Of a stretch of 15,247 nucleotides of DNA, positions 1 to 10,800 are shown piece after piece. Within the stretch, counting starts at the first letter, position 1, and the number at the start of each line of letters is the position of its first letter. The notes below the pieces were generated by a model, which saw only the letters and a list, made by a program, of their open reading frames with translations, had not been told where the DNA came from and ran no database searches. The position numbers were made by a program, and so were the translations under genes. Origin of the DNA: Zychaea mexicana. Its lineage: Eukaryota > Mucoromycota > Mucoromycetes > Mucorales > Lichtheimiaceae. The stretch lies in the NCBI RefSeq assembly GCF_025766255.1, contig NW_026516948.1:1-15247 (forward strand), given 5' to 3'.

Positions 1-94
1 AGAAAGGACGAAAAGACCGCAACCCAGCAAGCACCGATAGCAGCGACAGCTGGAAATCCCCTCCGCCAAGACTGCTATAGTCACTGATAGAGCT

Positions 95-145
95 TTGCGG
101 TTTAGACTATTTGGTCTAACCGCAAAAACCGCAAAAACCGCAAAC
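95..145 (+). repeat. Left terminal inverted repeat core with hairpin and 9-bp iterons
   Basis: This 51-nt stretch is the inverted copy of 11043-11095, differing by one 2-nt indel and one substitution. It begins with a near-perfect palindrome: the arm TTGCGGTTTAGAC (95-107) pairs with GTCTAACCGCAA (114-125) around the loop TATTTG, with one bulged T. Three head-to-tail copies of AACCGCAAA follow at 9-bp spacing. Such sites are typical of transposase-binding ends; binding itself is inferred. The start codon of the HMG-box gene is only about 80 bp further in, so this repeat may also serve as its promoter region. Confidence 0.9.
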
Positions 146-222
146 TTCGGCTGTTGAATGATTTGACCTCAGTCCAGGGCTGGTGCAAAATTAACTATTC
201 GTTTTTATTACACTGCATCTTA

Positions 223-1843
223 ATGACAATGCTCCCAAACAACGACACCAACCTCATCCCTCTGTACACGTACGCCCTTGCAATTTTTTCTAAGGAGCAG
301 CGCCTCAGAAGCGAGGTGGAAAAGCGTTTCCTCGAGACTGAGGAAAACGTGGTGGGATTCCTCGTGACCAATACGGGAGGTGATGTGCAGCGTTCTTGTG
401 CGCTTAAAAGCGAAATCGCTCGCTTGAAGGCTCTTCGCGATGTCAGAACCGTGCAGCAGGCTGACGAGGCAGCATCTTCTAGTTTTGCTGGAGAAAACGC
501 GACCATGAAAGCCGAGATTGCGGCAATGGAGAAGCAGCTCACTGAGCAGTGGAGGACTCGCCGTGCCGCGATTGCCGAGAAGTACGGAGAGGATGTAAAG
601 TCCTTGGATGCACCAAAGTTGCCTTTTCTTCGAAAGAACGCTGGAAAGGTCACCGCATACAATATGTTTCAAAAAAAGTTGTATCTCGAACAAGGTCGTA
701 AACATTTTTTAAGTTACTTATTTGTAGATCGATGCATGCTAACAAGTACTATTTGACTATCACCAGACCGCAAACGGTATAAGCATGACCGCAGCCAAAT
801 ATGCAGCATCATGAGCGAAAAGGCCTCGATGTGGAACAGTCTTAGCTGGGAAGATAAAGCTTTCTACCAGGAAATGGCTGACGAGCATAACAAGCAGCAA
901 CCCGCTTCTGAGCTGCAAAAGAAAAGAAGCGCTTTTGTTAAACTGTCAGGTTACCTTACCCGTAACTTGACAATGTTGAGAGAAGAATGTGGTGTGGAAG
1001 GAATCTGTTTTGTCGCACCATGCAACATTAACAACGCTATCCAACCCGATCAGGATGGATATGGCTCTGGTAACATTCTGTGATTCTATTATAAATGAAC
1101 GCGATATTTATCTTATCAATTTCTGATGAACAAAACTTAGATGGCGGGATGCACTTCTGGAGCTTGATGCAAGCAGGAGCAATTGATTTGAATGGGAAAA
1201 ATTTCAGTCACCATTTCAAAGATCAAATGCTTCAATACAACAAACAGCTTGGTAAGCTTATTTTGCTCTACTTCAATTTTTTTGTACCAACTACATGTAT
1301 GCTCATCTATCACTGAAGCTGCGTCCAAGAATGATACTTCCACCCAACAACCCTCCTCTTCTTCCTCCGCATCCGCATCCGCATCCGCAACCGATAGCAC
1401 TGCTGCTCCTGTGACATCTATTTCCTCGGGCCCGAATCAAGTGCCATCCATGACGTCCCAAAAGCCCCGAACGGCTCAACATGATGGAGTGCAGAAATTG
1501 AGGAATATCATTGCCCAGAAGTACCGTACGTTTTTATTATAGATTAGGAGTGTCAACGACCTGACTTTGTGGATCTCGACGTACGAATACCTTTTTAAAA
1601 CGTTTTACCTTAGGACAAGCAATATTTGAGAATTACCAAGTTGCTCTCCCAGAAGGAAGAAAAATGGCATGGCAAGACAAAGCAATGTATCGCGATATTG
1701 TCATGTCAGGCTGGCCTGAAGGAACCGAACGCGTCAACCCCAGCCGTTTACTGCAGCATGAACGAGATGAAATCGAGCGTCGGCTGGTATCGGGTGAGCT
1801 CAAGTTTGTGAAGGCGCCACAACAGCAGCGACAACATGATTAA
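223..1843 (+). CDS. HMG-box DNA-binding protein, five exons, 441 aa
   Basis: Predicted exons are 223-697, 767-1069, 1141-1251, 1319-1525 and 1614-1843; introns are 67-88 nt and all four are in phase 1, giving an uninterrupted 441-residue protein. The start is the first in-frame ATG (a second lies two codons on). Residues about 25-125 are charged and likely coiled coil. Residues about 143-200 form an HMG box split by intron 1: AYNMFQKKLYLEQ before it and IMSEKASMWNSLSWEDKAFY after it, resembling fungal MATA-type HMG domains. Residues about 297-345 are Ser/Ala/Pro-rich and disordered. The last exon holds a second, weaker HMG-like segment (EGRKMAWQDKAMYRDIV). The first donor could be GTCGTA (695) instead of GTAAAC (698); both keep the frame and change only residue 158/159. 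A role in binding transposon DNA or regulating the element is inferred from its position next to the left end. Confidence 0.84.
1366..1389 (+). repeat. Hexanucleotide microsatellite (TCCGCA)4 in an exon
   Basis: Four perfect copies of TCCGCA inside exon 4 of the HMG-box gene encode an alternating Ser-Ala tract in its disordered linker. Because the unit is six bases, length changes would keep the frame. Confidence 0.9.
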
Positions 1844-4387
1844 AGCCTTCTTCTCCTTCTTCTTGTTCAAAAAAATACCTTTTCTACTATCCTCCACTGA
1901 CAAATTGCTAGGACCACTTGAACTACTCTACACTTGCATTGCTGGAAGGACTTTAGTAGGAGTTTAAGACTATGAAATAGTATGGCTGCGGTATGTCTTG
2001 GTAAGTTCATGATCTGTACATAGGGAGAAGCGATGGTACTTAAAGACATGCATGTAACGCTTAATCACATTCGAAGTATATGTCTCCATATTTTCCTGCT
2101 GTAAGTAAGCGTGATCCACTTGTATTTCTTCGCAGTACGCAGCAATTTTGTTGTTGATATCATAACTGGGAATAAAGCAATTAAAATCAAAACATATCAA
2201 CATTACATTTAGTTCAGTATTCATAATCTAGTGTAAGCATTTCGATATTATTATTACTAGCTAGTCGTTATGATTTCTTTTCGCGCGGGAACATCTATAC
2301 GGCAAAGTGTGAGCTCCTTTTGCTCAGAAACGAACCGTCTAACAAACAACTTTTAATAATAATTTTCACCTCAAAAGAGGGGATGGTAGGGTGGCATGGC
2401 TCTATCTAACGTATCCAATGATACTGCACAAATATTCTTTAAAGATTTTACATTATTTCCACAAAGGGCAAGTCTACTGTCAGTGAAGTGTTAGCTCAAT
2501 GATAACTTGTAGGCTAAAAACAAGAGAATGTTAAGTCTATTAGTTATACATGCATCTCATATACATTATCCACCTCTTTTGATGACAATGAGCAGATACA
2601 ACATACATATTACTGTTATCATGGTGACTCCTATAGCAAGTGGGTAGGTGGCATCGATGAAAGCACCCTTGCTATCTGTCTAACTTAATGATGGTAGCTC
2701 TCTGTCATCAGTGTACCGGCATTCCCTGCCATCGACTTGACGGCACCCATCTTTCGAGTGCGGCAATAATTTGCTCAAGGTTAAGTACACTTCTTGAGAA
2801 TCCCTTCAGTAATCCCGCTTTGCTACAGTATTACTTCGACATAGATGAAAAACGAGAGCTTAGAGTTTGAAATAGTCTACTAGAAATAAAAAAAATGTAC
2901 GTACATTGAGGCACACAAACTTGCAGACAATACAAAAATGTATCTCAAAAACCCAATCCTGTTGGTTTGTTTAAAGTAGATATCTGATAAAAGGTATTAG
3001 CAAGAGCAGGCGATCTTCTTTAGTAGAGTTCATAGAAGTTCAATTCTATTTGTCTCTTAGCTTTCTTTGTGAGATACCATTTTTTTTAATATGAATAGTT
3101 CCTGACTATCATGTGGTTCTTCCAGTCATTACCACTATACTTGAGTTGTTAGATGGTATGATCACTACTTGTGCGATGCTGGAATGATGTAGTCATTTAC
3201 ATATTATACACATATCTTTCTGTTTTTAGGGTCGATTATTTATCATAGCCACGTTTACGATAATGCATACGTTGATAGGAAGTATCTGCAAGAGATGAAC
3301 ACTTTCATCGAGGCAAGTTTTTTTTGGTATAGCACAGTTCATTGTAAAGGATGGATGATTGATAATCTTTTTTGGGGATACACTCGCGTCGACTCCTATA
3401 AGCTCACTTTCAGTGAATTAAAAATGAAATGAATGAGCTATGGGTTTGTAATAAATACTATTGAAAGCATCTCCGTTGGTGCTATGGATTGAAGCTTGAA
3501 CCTCTATAGACAATGATGGCTACAACCAATGTCAAGGCCGGGATAGTAACGATGTGAGAAAGAGGTACTGTACGCACTCAAATCTGATCTCTACAAGCAC
3601 CTATGTAAAGATATATTGATGCCAAAATAAAAATACGGAAGATCTCTTGAACTACAACGACCATTTTACATAGAAAGAAGCGATAAAGTTCTATATACAG
3701 CGGCAGATCTTATTATCTTTACAAATAGACACAGAGCAAAGCATCAACAAACCAAACGTTGTACTTATCTACTGCTCGTTTAAGGACGGTAAGCTGCATC
3801 CATCAGGTACCTTATACTTCAAATATTTTTTCCGTTACAGTGAGAAAATTAGGGTAAATTGCAGACAGTTCATTCATGCAATTTGGTTATACTGTAGCGC
3901 TTGAAACAGATGCATTGTAGCATGGGTCAGGAGAAGGATTAAATGGTAACGATGATGCTCTTCGTTGCTTATTTACATACGCGCAATCAGCAAGCTTCTC
4001 CCTATTGTATAGGCTTAACCTACTATCCTTCAGTCTTAATGCCAGATAGCGTACACTTGATACATTATACTATCGACGTACAGTGAAAGCCAGCCACTGA
4101 CAAATGTATCTTTGCAGAGATGCTTTTTACTTGCTGTCACTTTGAGCTCCGCTATGTATAGTATGTACTAGAGTGCTTTTCATTTGACATTGTTACAAAG
4201 TCTAATAGGTTTAATGACTGGCACAGTATACGTAATAATTACGAACAGATGATTATACTGAGAAGCTACCCACTTTTATAGGTACAAAATAACAGACGTA
4301 CCGACTTATTTTAGCTATAATAGATGCGCACGCTTGTTGCAGCTATTCTTTGCGATGGAGATTGAACCTTGACACTTTGATTTGGCA
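1844..4387. other. AT-rich, gene-poor first half of the element's centre; possible relics
   Basis: No convincing gene is visible. Several short stretches look faintly coding. On the minus strand 2178-1973 is open for about 68 codons after an acceptor-like TTCCCAG and contains ENMETYTSNVIKRYMHVF. Minus 2805-2566 is open for 80 codons except for one TAG (2680-2682) and ends in a hydrophobic, membrane-like segment (residues such as TMITVICMLYLLIVI). A second short hydrophobic frame (TIPALTLVVAIIVYRG) lies on the minus strand near 3490-3570. On the plus strand 3229-3432 is open for 67 codons behind the acceptor-like TTTTTAG. None has a start, a domain or support for joining, and frames of this size arise by chance in such DNA. 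They may be decayed cargo or nothing. Confidence 0.4.
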
Positions 4388-4918
4388 GAGTTTCAACCCA
4401 GCCAAAGCATCTGTCACGATTGCAACTATGACAGACGGACTCACCACGTTGCAACTATATGTCTATATTTTTTGAGAACTAAGTTTATCGACGTCGATCA
4501 AAATACCTTTATATTGAGAAAGGCATTTTATAAAAGCATATTACTTTGGTTTACTTGAGTTAAACTGTAATTTACAGCCTTGCCTTATTAAAATCGTGGT
4601 AGATGCCCTTATTCTTGCTGAGTTGCAACGTAGCAAACGTACCTGGCAGGGTTGCAACTACGACAGACGGACCCACCAAGTTGCAACTGTAGTCTTGGTC
4701 TTTTAAGAACTAAGTTTATCAACGTTGATCAACATACCCTTATATTGAGAAACGCAGTTTATAACAGCATATTACTTTGCTTTGCTTGAGTTAAACTGTA
4801 ATACACAGTCTTGCCTTGTTAAAACGTAGATGCCCTTATTATTTTTGCTGAGTCGCAACATAGCATACGTACCTGGCAGGGTTGCAACTATGACAGACGG
4901 ACCCACCAAGTTGCAATT
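4388..4918. repeat. Tandem repeat, about 231-bp period, two full units plus a partial third
   Basis: Units start at about 4390, 4622 and 4852 (periods 232 and 230) and the two full units look close to 90% identical by eye. Each begins with a cluster of three sites related to the palindrome GTTGCAAC at strict 29-bp spacing: 4390, 4419, 4448; then 4622, 4651, 4680; then 4852, 4881, 4910. The middle unit has three perfect sites. Between clusters lies AT-rich DNA with another palindrome (ATCGACGTCGAT near 4488-4499, ATCAACGTTGAT in the next unit). The third copy stops after its cluster. The array resembles iterons or stacked operator sites for a dimeric DNA-binding protein; the ligand is unknown. 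Confidence 0.85.
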
Positions 4919-6197
4919 CTATGGCAGGAGCATGTCAGTAAGTACACCATAATCATGTCAGTTGCTTATATTGAACTACATTCAAGGAAGATACATTTCA
5001 TTTTAGTAGACATAAGCCCATCAACAGTCTATATACAGTATATTAAATTGTTACTACCGAAAGGTCTACTCAATTGATTCCAGCATATGCTTGATCTGCA
5101 TTTGCCATTACTATAAAAGAGCAGAGATGTGATCTACAGTATTCAGTCTCACATATTCCTATATCAAGAACACAGACACTAGTCAATCTACTTCTTAATA
5201 CAGTACGCACAAATATAACTGAGTAAACTGTGCTTTGAGTACGTTTATGGGACCTATGTAATGATCTTTACTCGACAAAATGTTGAACGGTAGTAAATGA
5301 ACAATTCATCATGAATATTTTGTGATAAGAAAAACGAAGAAAGATAGGTATATACACATATACTGTACATATGCAGCAACAACATACATCTATAAAAGTA
5401 TAACATCTGTATGATGATTACAGTCGATGGCACAGATTATACTTGTATCGTGGTAAAAGTAAAAAAATATTACCGTATACGTATAATCAACTACAACGTT
5501 ACTTTACTTGAGTATTATATATTAGTGAGGGATAAACAAATAGTACTACTAGTTCTTGCTCCCTTCTTCATAAACCAAACTATACTTCATCCATATGATA
5601 AAGCCAAGTTAGCAACTAGAAGCTGATCACTGGTCTGCTCTTTATCAGAAATAACATTATACTTATCAACTGATATGATTTTTGCTCTTCATAATGTGTA
5701 TAGTTATTACAAATATGTTTGATTGGCGTTTACTAATAGCTTTATCCCGGAGCAAGCAAGTAACAGGCGAAAATGATAATGCTTCTCGCAAATAAGCAGC
5801 ACCGAATTGCTTAGTTACAACGTCAGAAAAAGCAGCTGTCAGAGTTGCAACTATGACAGGCACTTCTGGCTCCGCGATAAAATCGATGAATGAGTTGCTT
5901 CACATAAAAAGAGCACTGGCTACCACCACTATAAACTACCTATATGCGCACCCCTGGCAATGTATCATTCTAGGTTTTACTGTGATTAATCTTACATCTT
6001 CATATAGCGTGTTTCTTTTTCAACTTCGTACTTACGCACTTAATACAGTACGCCTTTCACTTGACTTAAAAAGGTGTGATGAGAGATTGCAGTTTTAATC
6101 GGAGCTCATTCATACTTTGTTATATAAGCTGTCTTTTTTACGGTCCACGAGCTCAAAGCCTTCTTGATATTCCTACTGCGTTTCTTGCTCGAAAACT
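4919..6197. other. Gene-poor second half of the element's centre
   Basis: Apart from the isolated cluster copy, nothing clear is seen. Plus-strand frames at 5411-5626 (71 codons, GTDYTCIVVKVKKYYRI) and 5853-6098 (81 codons, hydrophobic middle) and a minus frame at 5863-5666 (65 codons, beginning in the cluster copy) have no recognisable domain and are near chance length. The last 100-200 bases before 6198 probably contain the promoter and 5' leader of the zinc-finger gene. Confidence 0.4.
5813..5861. repeat. Diverged isolated copy of the GTTGCAAC cluster
   Basis: This stretch aligns with the cluster part of the tandem repeat: GTTACAAC at 5814 and GTTGCAAC at 5844, followed by TATGACAG as in the array. 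It lies about 340 bp before the zinc-finger gene start. The third site of the cluster is missing. Confidence 0.65.
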
Positions 6198-7343
6198 ATG
6201 TCTCCAACTCCTCCCAGGTATGTTTATTCAAGGAAATTGATTTATCGTGGTAATGGTATATACTAATATCTGAGCAGTAGCCAATACGCGCTCAACGACG
6301 CTGTCTTTTCCACTCCATCCTTACCACCTCCACCTCAATCCACTTTGCCTTGTGGTCGCCCGCGCCGCGCCTCTATGACACCCGGCATGCCAACGGAAAC
6401 GTGGTACTCCGACAAATATAACCCAACGCAGTATCCGTTGCATAACTATTGCATCAACTGCTCTACGCAGTTTGTAGCAGACCACACCTATAAGCGGCAC
6501 CTAGTTGATGTCCACAAAGTGCGGTTCGAGCCAGTCAAGCCTGGTCCTAAAAAGACGATATCTGGAACGCTACGTATCTTGAACAAGAGGCAAAATGAAA
6601 GGAAGCGCGCTCTTGCCAAATCGCTGGTATACAAGGGGCAAAGGCGGGACGAAGCTGCGAAAAAGTACCTGAACAAGCTCGTTTCGTTGATCGGTGCAGA
6701 AAGTTGGCATCACGCGTACCTCAAAATGTTTGAACATATTGATGCTACAATCGATCAAATTGAAAACGAGCCGACCATTGCTGAAAGCCGTAAGAAGTTT
6801 GGTGACTGCTGGAAGTACGCCGTGTACAAACTATGTGCCCTAGAAGGACGGTCAGTGTTTGACCCAACATACGAACACTTCTTTGGCAACTTGTTCATGG
6901 AAGATGCGTATGATGCCTACAGTCAACTGTCGGGCAGGGATACGCTGAGCGTCAACGATGCGGTCAGAAATGCATTGAGTGACAGGGCGCCCAAGTTTTT
7001 AGCCAACTATGGCCCCAAGTTCCGCGCTTTCCGGTGGATTGGCAACCCCTTGTTGATGCGCGCCACTTCTGACTGTGGTATCGAGCGAGGAAACGCCACT
7101 GACGATGACGATCACGGCGACGGCGACCGCGTGTCGTATTCCAATATATTACGCGAGTCAAGAGAGAAGGAGTGGGCCAGACTCTTGTACAAGCGGCACC
7201 CGGCCAGCTTAGAGGCAGGAGAAGGAGTAGGAGGAGAGGGAGAAACGGAGGAAGATTGCAGCACTGGTATTGAGCAGAGTGACGGGTATATTAGTGATGA
7301 TGATGGAGGATTGGAGAGAAGAGAAAAAGACTTTATGTTCTAG
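6198..7343 (+). CDS. AT-hook-like and C2H2 zinc-finger protein, two exons, 361 aa
   Basis: Exon 1 is only 20 nt (6198-6217, MSPTPP plus two bases). A 60-nt intron (6218-6277) has donor GTATGT, branch-like TACTAAT and acceptor GAGCAG; exon 2 runs 6278-7343. The frame is open throughout. Residues about 33-37 (GRPRR) in a Pro/Arg-rich context resemble an AT hook. A single classical zinc finger follows: C65-x2-C68-x12-H81-x4-H86. A strongly basic stretch (residues about 95-125, rich in K and R) may be a nuclear signal. The middle, about 130-270, is helical-looking and not recognised. The C-terminal part is acidic (DDDDHGDGD, later SDDDGG). The combination suggests a nuclear DNA-binding protein; its target, perhaps the repeats in this element, is inference. 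It converges on the transposase gene, their stops 539 bp apart. Confidence 0.84.
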
Positions 7344-7881
7344 ATGCACATTTTAAAACTATCTACATCATCTTTTACTGGCTTTCATATACAATCGATT
7401 GTAGGTGAGCGAGCAAATGGATCTTGATTTATGATGTTGCAATTTATTACGCTTGTTCGAATGAGTATCTATGTTTTATACTTAACTTTTTGTAGCTCTT
7501 CGTCTCCCGCCCTTGGGGGAACCGAATGACAAACGGTAAAAGCTAAATAATGCTACTCAGTACGTTTCATGAAAAGATAGCCCTCAAACCAACAGCAGTA
7601 AGTGCTAGCGCTAGAATACAATCAATCGCTTTATCCATAATGATTTCCGTTTACCTAATTGTTTTGCAACGGTAAGTTTCACTAACGAAGTATGCGTTGA
7701 ACACCTACATGCATAATCGATAGTGCCGATGCATTCTGTTTTCCATGGTAGTATACACCCATTGATTAAAATTGCCTGCAGACGCTGTAGTCAAACATCG
7801 ATCGGGATAACTTCTAAAGATATCTAACCATAACAACAGTAACATTTGATCTTAGTTTTGTTGATATATTTACTACTTTTT
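7344..7881. other. Convergent intergenic region
   Basis: AT-rich DNA between the stop of the zinc-finger gene and the stop of the transposase gene. It should contain the 3' untranslated regions and polyadenylation sites of both; no clear gene or repeat is seen. Confidence 0.6.
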
Positions 7882-10800
7882 TTATACCGGAACTTCATCG
7901 GCAGCGAAAATGCTCTCGAACATGTTGTCATCTTCATCGATCCACTCTTCGTCATCGTCATCGTTCTCATTCTCTCCTTGCAATTCGGGTGCCAGCTCTA
8001 CTGTCTCCTGGTCACCTTCACCTTCTTCATCATCTTCGTTATCATCTTCGTTTGGCTGTCGTACTGCTGTCGATGCAAGTCTGGACTGCGTAGCGGTGCC
8101 GTTGAAAGCTGATCCATCAGCAATTTTGGCTAATAGCCGCTTCTGATCTTTCACCCATGTCTCGGCTCTCTCCAACTTCCGCTTCAACATAACCACCATG
8201 CCTTGTCTCTCGTACCAGAATCCGGCGCTCAAAGGTACTTGCAAGTTTTCCGGTACAGATGCAATGGCGTCTTGACGCTTCTTCACGACGTCATCGCCGA
8301 ATCTAATAACTGAAGCAGCTTCGTCCTTTTTTGTTTGTTTGCATATTAGAGTCGCAGATACATTGCTCAGTTTCTTACGCGCGATTTCTTACCTTCAAAA
8401 TTTCGAGCTCTTCGTTGGCTCTTTTTAAACCATGGAAAGCGTCATAGGGTGCATCGTTTTCCACAGGAGAAATGATGTTACAGCGGAAACGAAAGTGGCT
8501 GTTCTTTTTCAACACAGTGTTTGAATCCTTGTACAAGTCATAGCCTGTCGTTATAATTGTACCCTTAATAACAGCTTCAGTGTATGTATATGTATTCTGA
8601 TAAACTTACCAAAAATTGGAGCTCTTGTTAATTTCTCGATATACTGGTCAAATTTGATATCAACCTGCTTACGAGCGGCTTTTCTTTGCGCTGCAAGGTT
8701 TTGCGTACGATTGTGACCTAGAAAATAATGGCATAATGCAAATTAGTCATTAACCCCATTAAGACATCCTTGATAGCTAATTACCATTGCCCTGTTGTTT
8801 GAATGCCTGTTCGATTAAATCGTAAATGGCGATGGCAAGACGCAAGTTCTCTATGGCTCTGCTAGAGACGCCAAACCTTCCACCTCGTCCTGTATTGCTT
8901 GTTTCTCTCTGAACCGTCTCATCCAAATGGTCCTGCCATTTCATTGCCATTAATGCAATGGAAATGTTATCATTCTCTTCAATACCGGCGTTCCTTAGTG
9001 CTTCCAAAGCGTCAGCTTTGAGTTCCACCGCGCGTTCGAACCTACGTCGGAGGTTCACACCTAGTAGTAAGTTCACTATTAGCAAAGAGCAACGCAGTTT
9101 TTAAAAATGATCATGAGAGACTCGGTACCAAGGTTGTCTATTCGCTGCTCGGTAAAGAAGTCAAGAGCAATAGTCAGAGTAAGCCGTCTGTTGAGAGACG
9201 ACATGTTACGTGTCATGGCCACAAATCCGTTGAGGAAGGACCAAAGCCGCTCGAGATGCTCCCCATCCTGTATTCCCCACCCCTCTTTGAGGCGAGGATG
9301 AAAGTGGATCTGGCATTCTGGCGAATGACCAGTGATATGGAAAATGCCGACCGCAATAGGTACATCCTTTATACTGTCCAAGCATTCCGTTTCCTAATAA
9401 CCAATACACAAGTTTATCGATGTTTAAACTTAATGAAAAGAGTCCAACAAAACTCACCTGCAGGGCCTTGCGAATTTTACAGCCAACATCGTACATGATG
9501 CGGATGTCTGATCCATACAATGGCATCTCAGATACTTTTTTTAAACAGCTGAGAACATAGGTGAACCTAGTGATTTATAGATAAGAGAATCAGTCTTTCG
9601 ATAATCTTGACTTCATCGTATCATCATACTCACTGTTCACCGGCTGTTGTTATGTCGATCATGGCCAAAGGAAGACCGTGACCACAAGTGCATGCGAATG
9701 CACCATTCTGATCAAGATGGTCCATCCGGCCACGTCCCTTTTCAAGAGCTTGCCAAGTACTGCATCCATCAGTTGCCTGAATACATGAATTTTTAGTATT
9801 TCAGCTGCATACAATTGCAATTTTTATCGCTCAAATCGTTTAGACTTACTGATCCACCATACGGGACAACTTGGCGATTTTTCACCCAATACCAATCTAC
9901 TTCTTCTTGGCCAGCAAATACCACGTCTTTCGGATCCTGTGCTTTTTTGAATCTGCGTAGTTGCATGTTGCCATCTGCAGCAACAATCTTGGATCCGGAC
10001 TAGCAGAAATATCAGGTCATCAGCTCAGTATATGAAAGTAATTATATGCTAACACTAATCGTGCAAAAGTTTACCTTGTATTTGCATGCTGGACAAGCCC
10101 TCTCAAGATCGCAATCGTCTCTAAGCTCCTTTTCCAAGTTAAGCATTAACCTTCCATACATTGGAAGTGCTTCACTAAGACGTTGCTTGAAGCTAGCAGC
10201 AATCGGAAGCTACATGAATATTCAACTATAAGTGACACTTGTCCAATAACACTTTCACCGGAAAAAATACCTTTTGATGATACTCTGCTTGGGCCCAACT
10301 TGCAATGGAATGGACCGAAACACGGCAAATGTAGTGCAGGTTATGAAAACTGCGCATTTGCTCGATATGAACAGCGTGATTCGGCCCTGATGGTGTCATG
10401 GGAAACAGGTGGCGGCGCATCAATACCAACGGCAACGAATGATCTGGGCACTCGCTGCAATATTTAACTGTGGCAGTACGGATACCTGAAGCATACACGT
10501 TAACATCAGTAGCATATCCTTCCTTTGTTTCAAAGATATGATTTCCTTTTATACGCACCGCACTTGTAAATACAAGTAACAGCCTTTTCCTTTCGCTTGC
10601 TTTCAGGACAATGGCAAAGCAGAGGATCGTCAATGGGAACCAGCGCCTGAGGTGCAGGCTCCTCAATACCATAACCTTGCTTATAAGCTGTAAGAAGGGA
10701 AGGTAGAATGTTTGCCCAGCTTTGAGCACGATTGTCAGCTTTTCTTCTCTTGTTCGAAGAATTTGTGTTCTCATCGCGCATGGGCGATCGCTTGGACGCT

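Noticed and set aside
42..49. AGCGACAG at 42-49 and again at 11112-11119 as an 8-bp target-site duplication of the KDZ element
   Set aside because: It would leave 45 bp outside the left inverted-repeat core but only about 16 bp outside the right one, and the resulting termini (CTGG... and AGTG...) do not match as inverted repeats. Probably coincidence.
1..60. GACCGCAA at 15-22 as part of the left inverted repeat
   Set aside because: The word resembles an iteron but the sequence around it has no counterpart outside the right repeat; too short to count.
195..705. Two minus-strand frames opposite the HMG-box gene
   Set aside because: Antisense shadows of exon 1, with Ser/Leu/Cys-rich composition typical of such frames.
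4388..4918. CRISPR-like array because of short words at 29-bp spacing
   Set aside because: The words are only 8 bp, the 'spacers' are themselves repeated between units, and the surroundings are a eukaryotic transposon.
5411..5626. 71-codon plus-strand frame as a small gene
   Set aside because: No domain, no leader or splice context, and a length expected by chance in this AT-rich stretch.
7846..8146. Plus-strand frames rich in Ser or in hydrophobic residues
   Set aside because: They are antisense shadows of the acidic GAT/GAA-rich tail of the transposase.
10226..10774. Separate 182-codon minus-strand gene
   Set aside because: Its second half is exon 2 of the transposase and its first half is an off-frame reading of exon 1 and intron 1.
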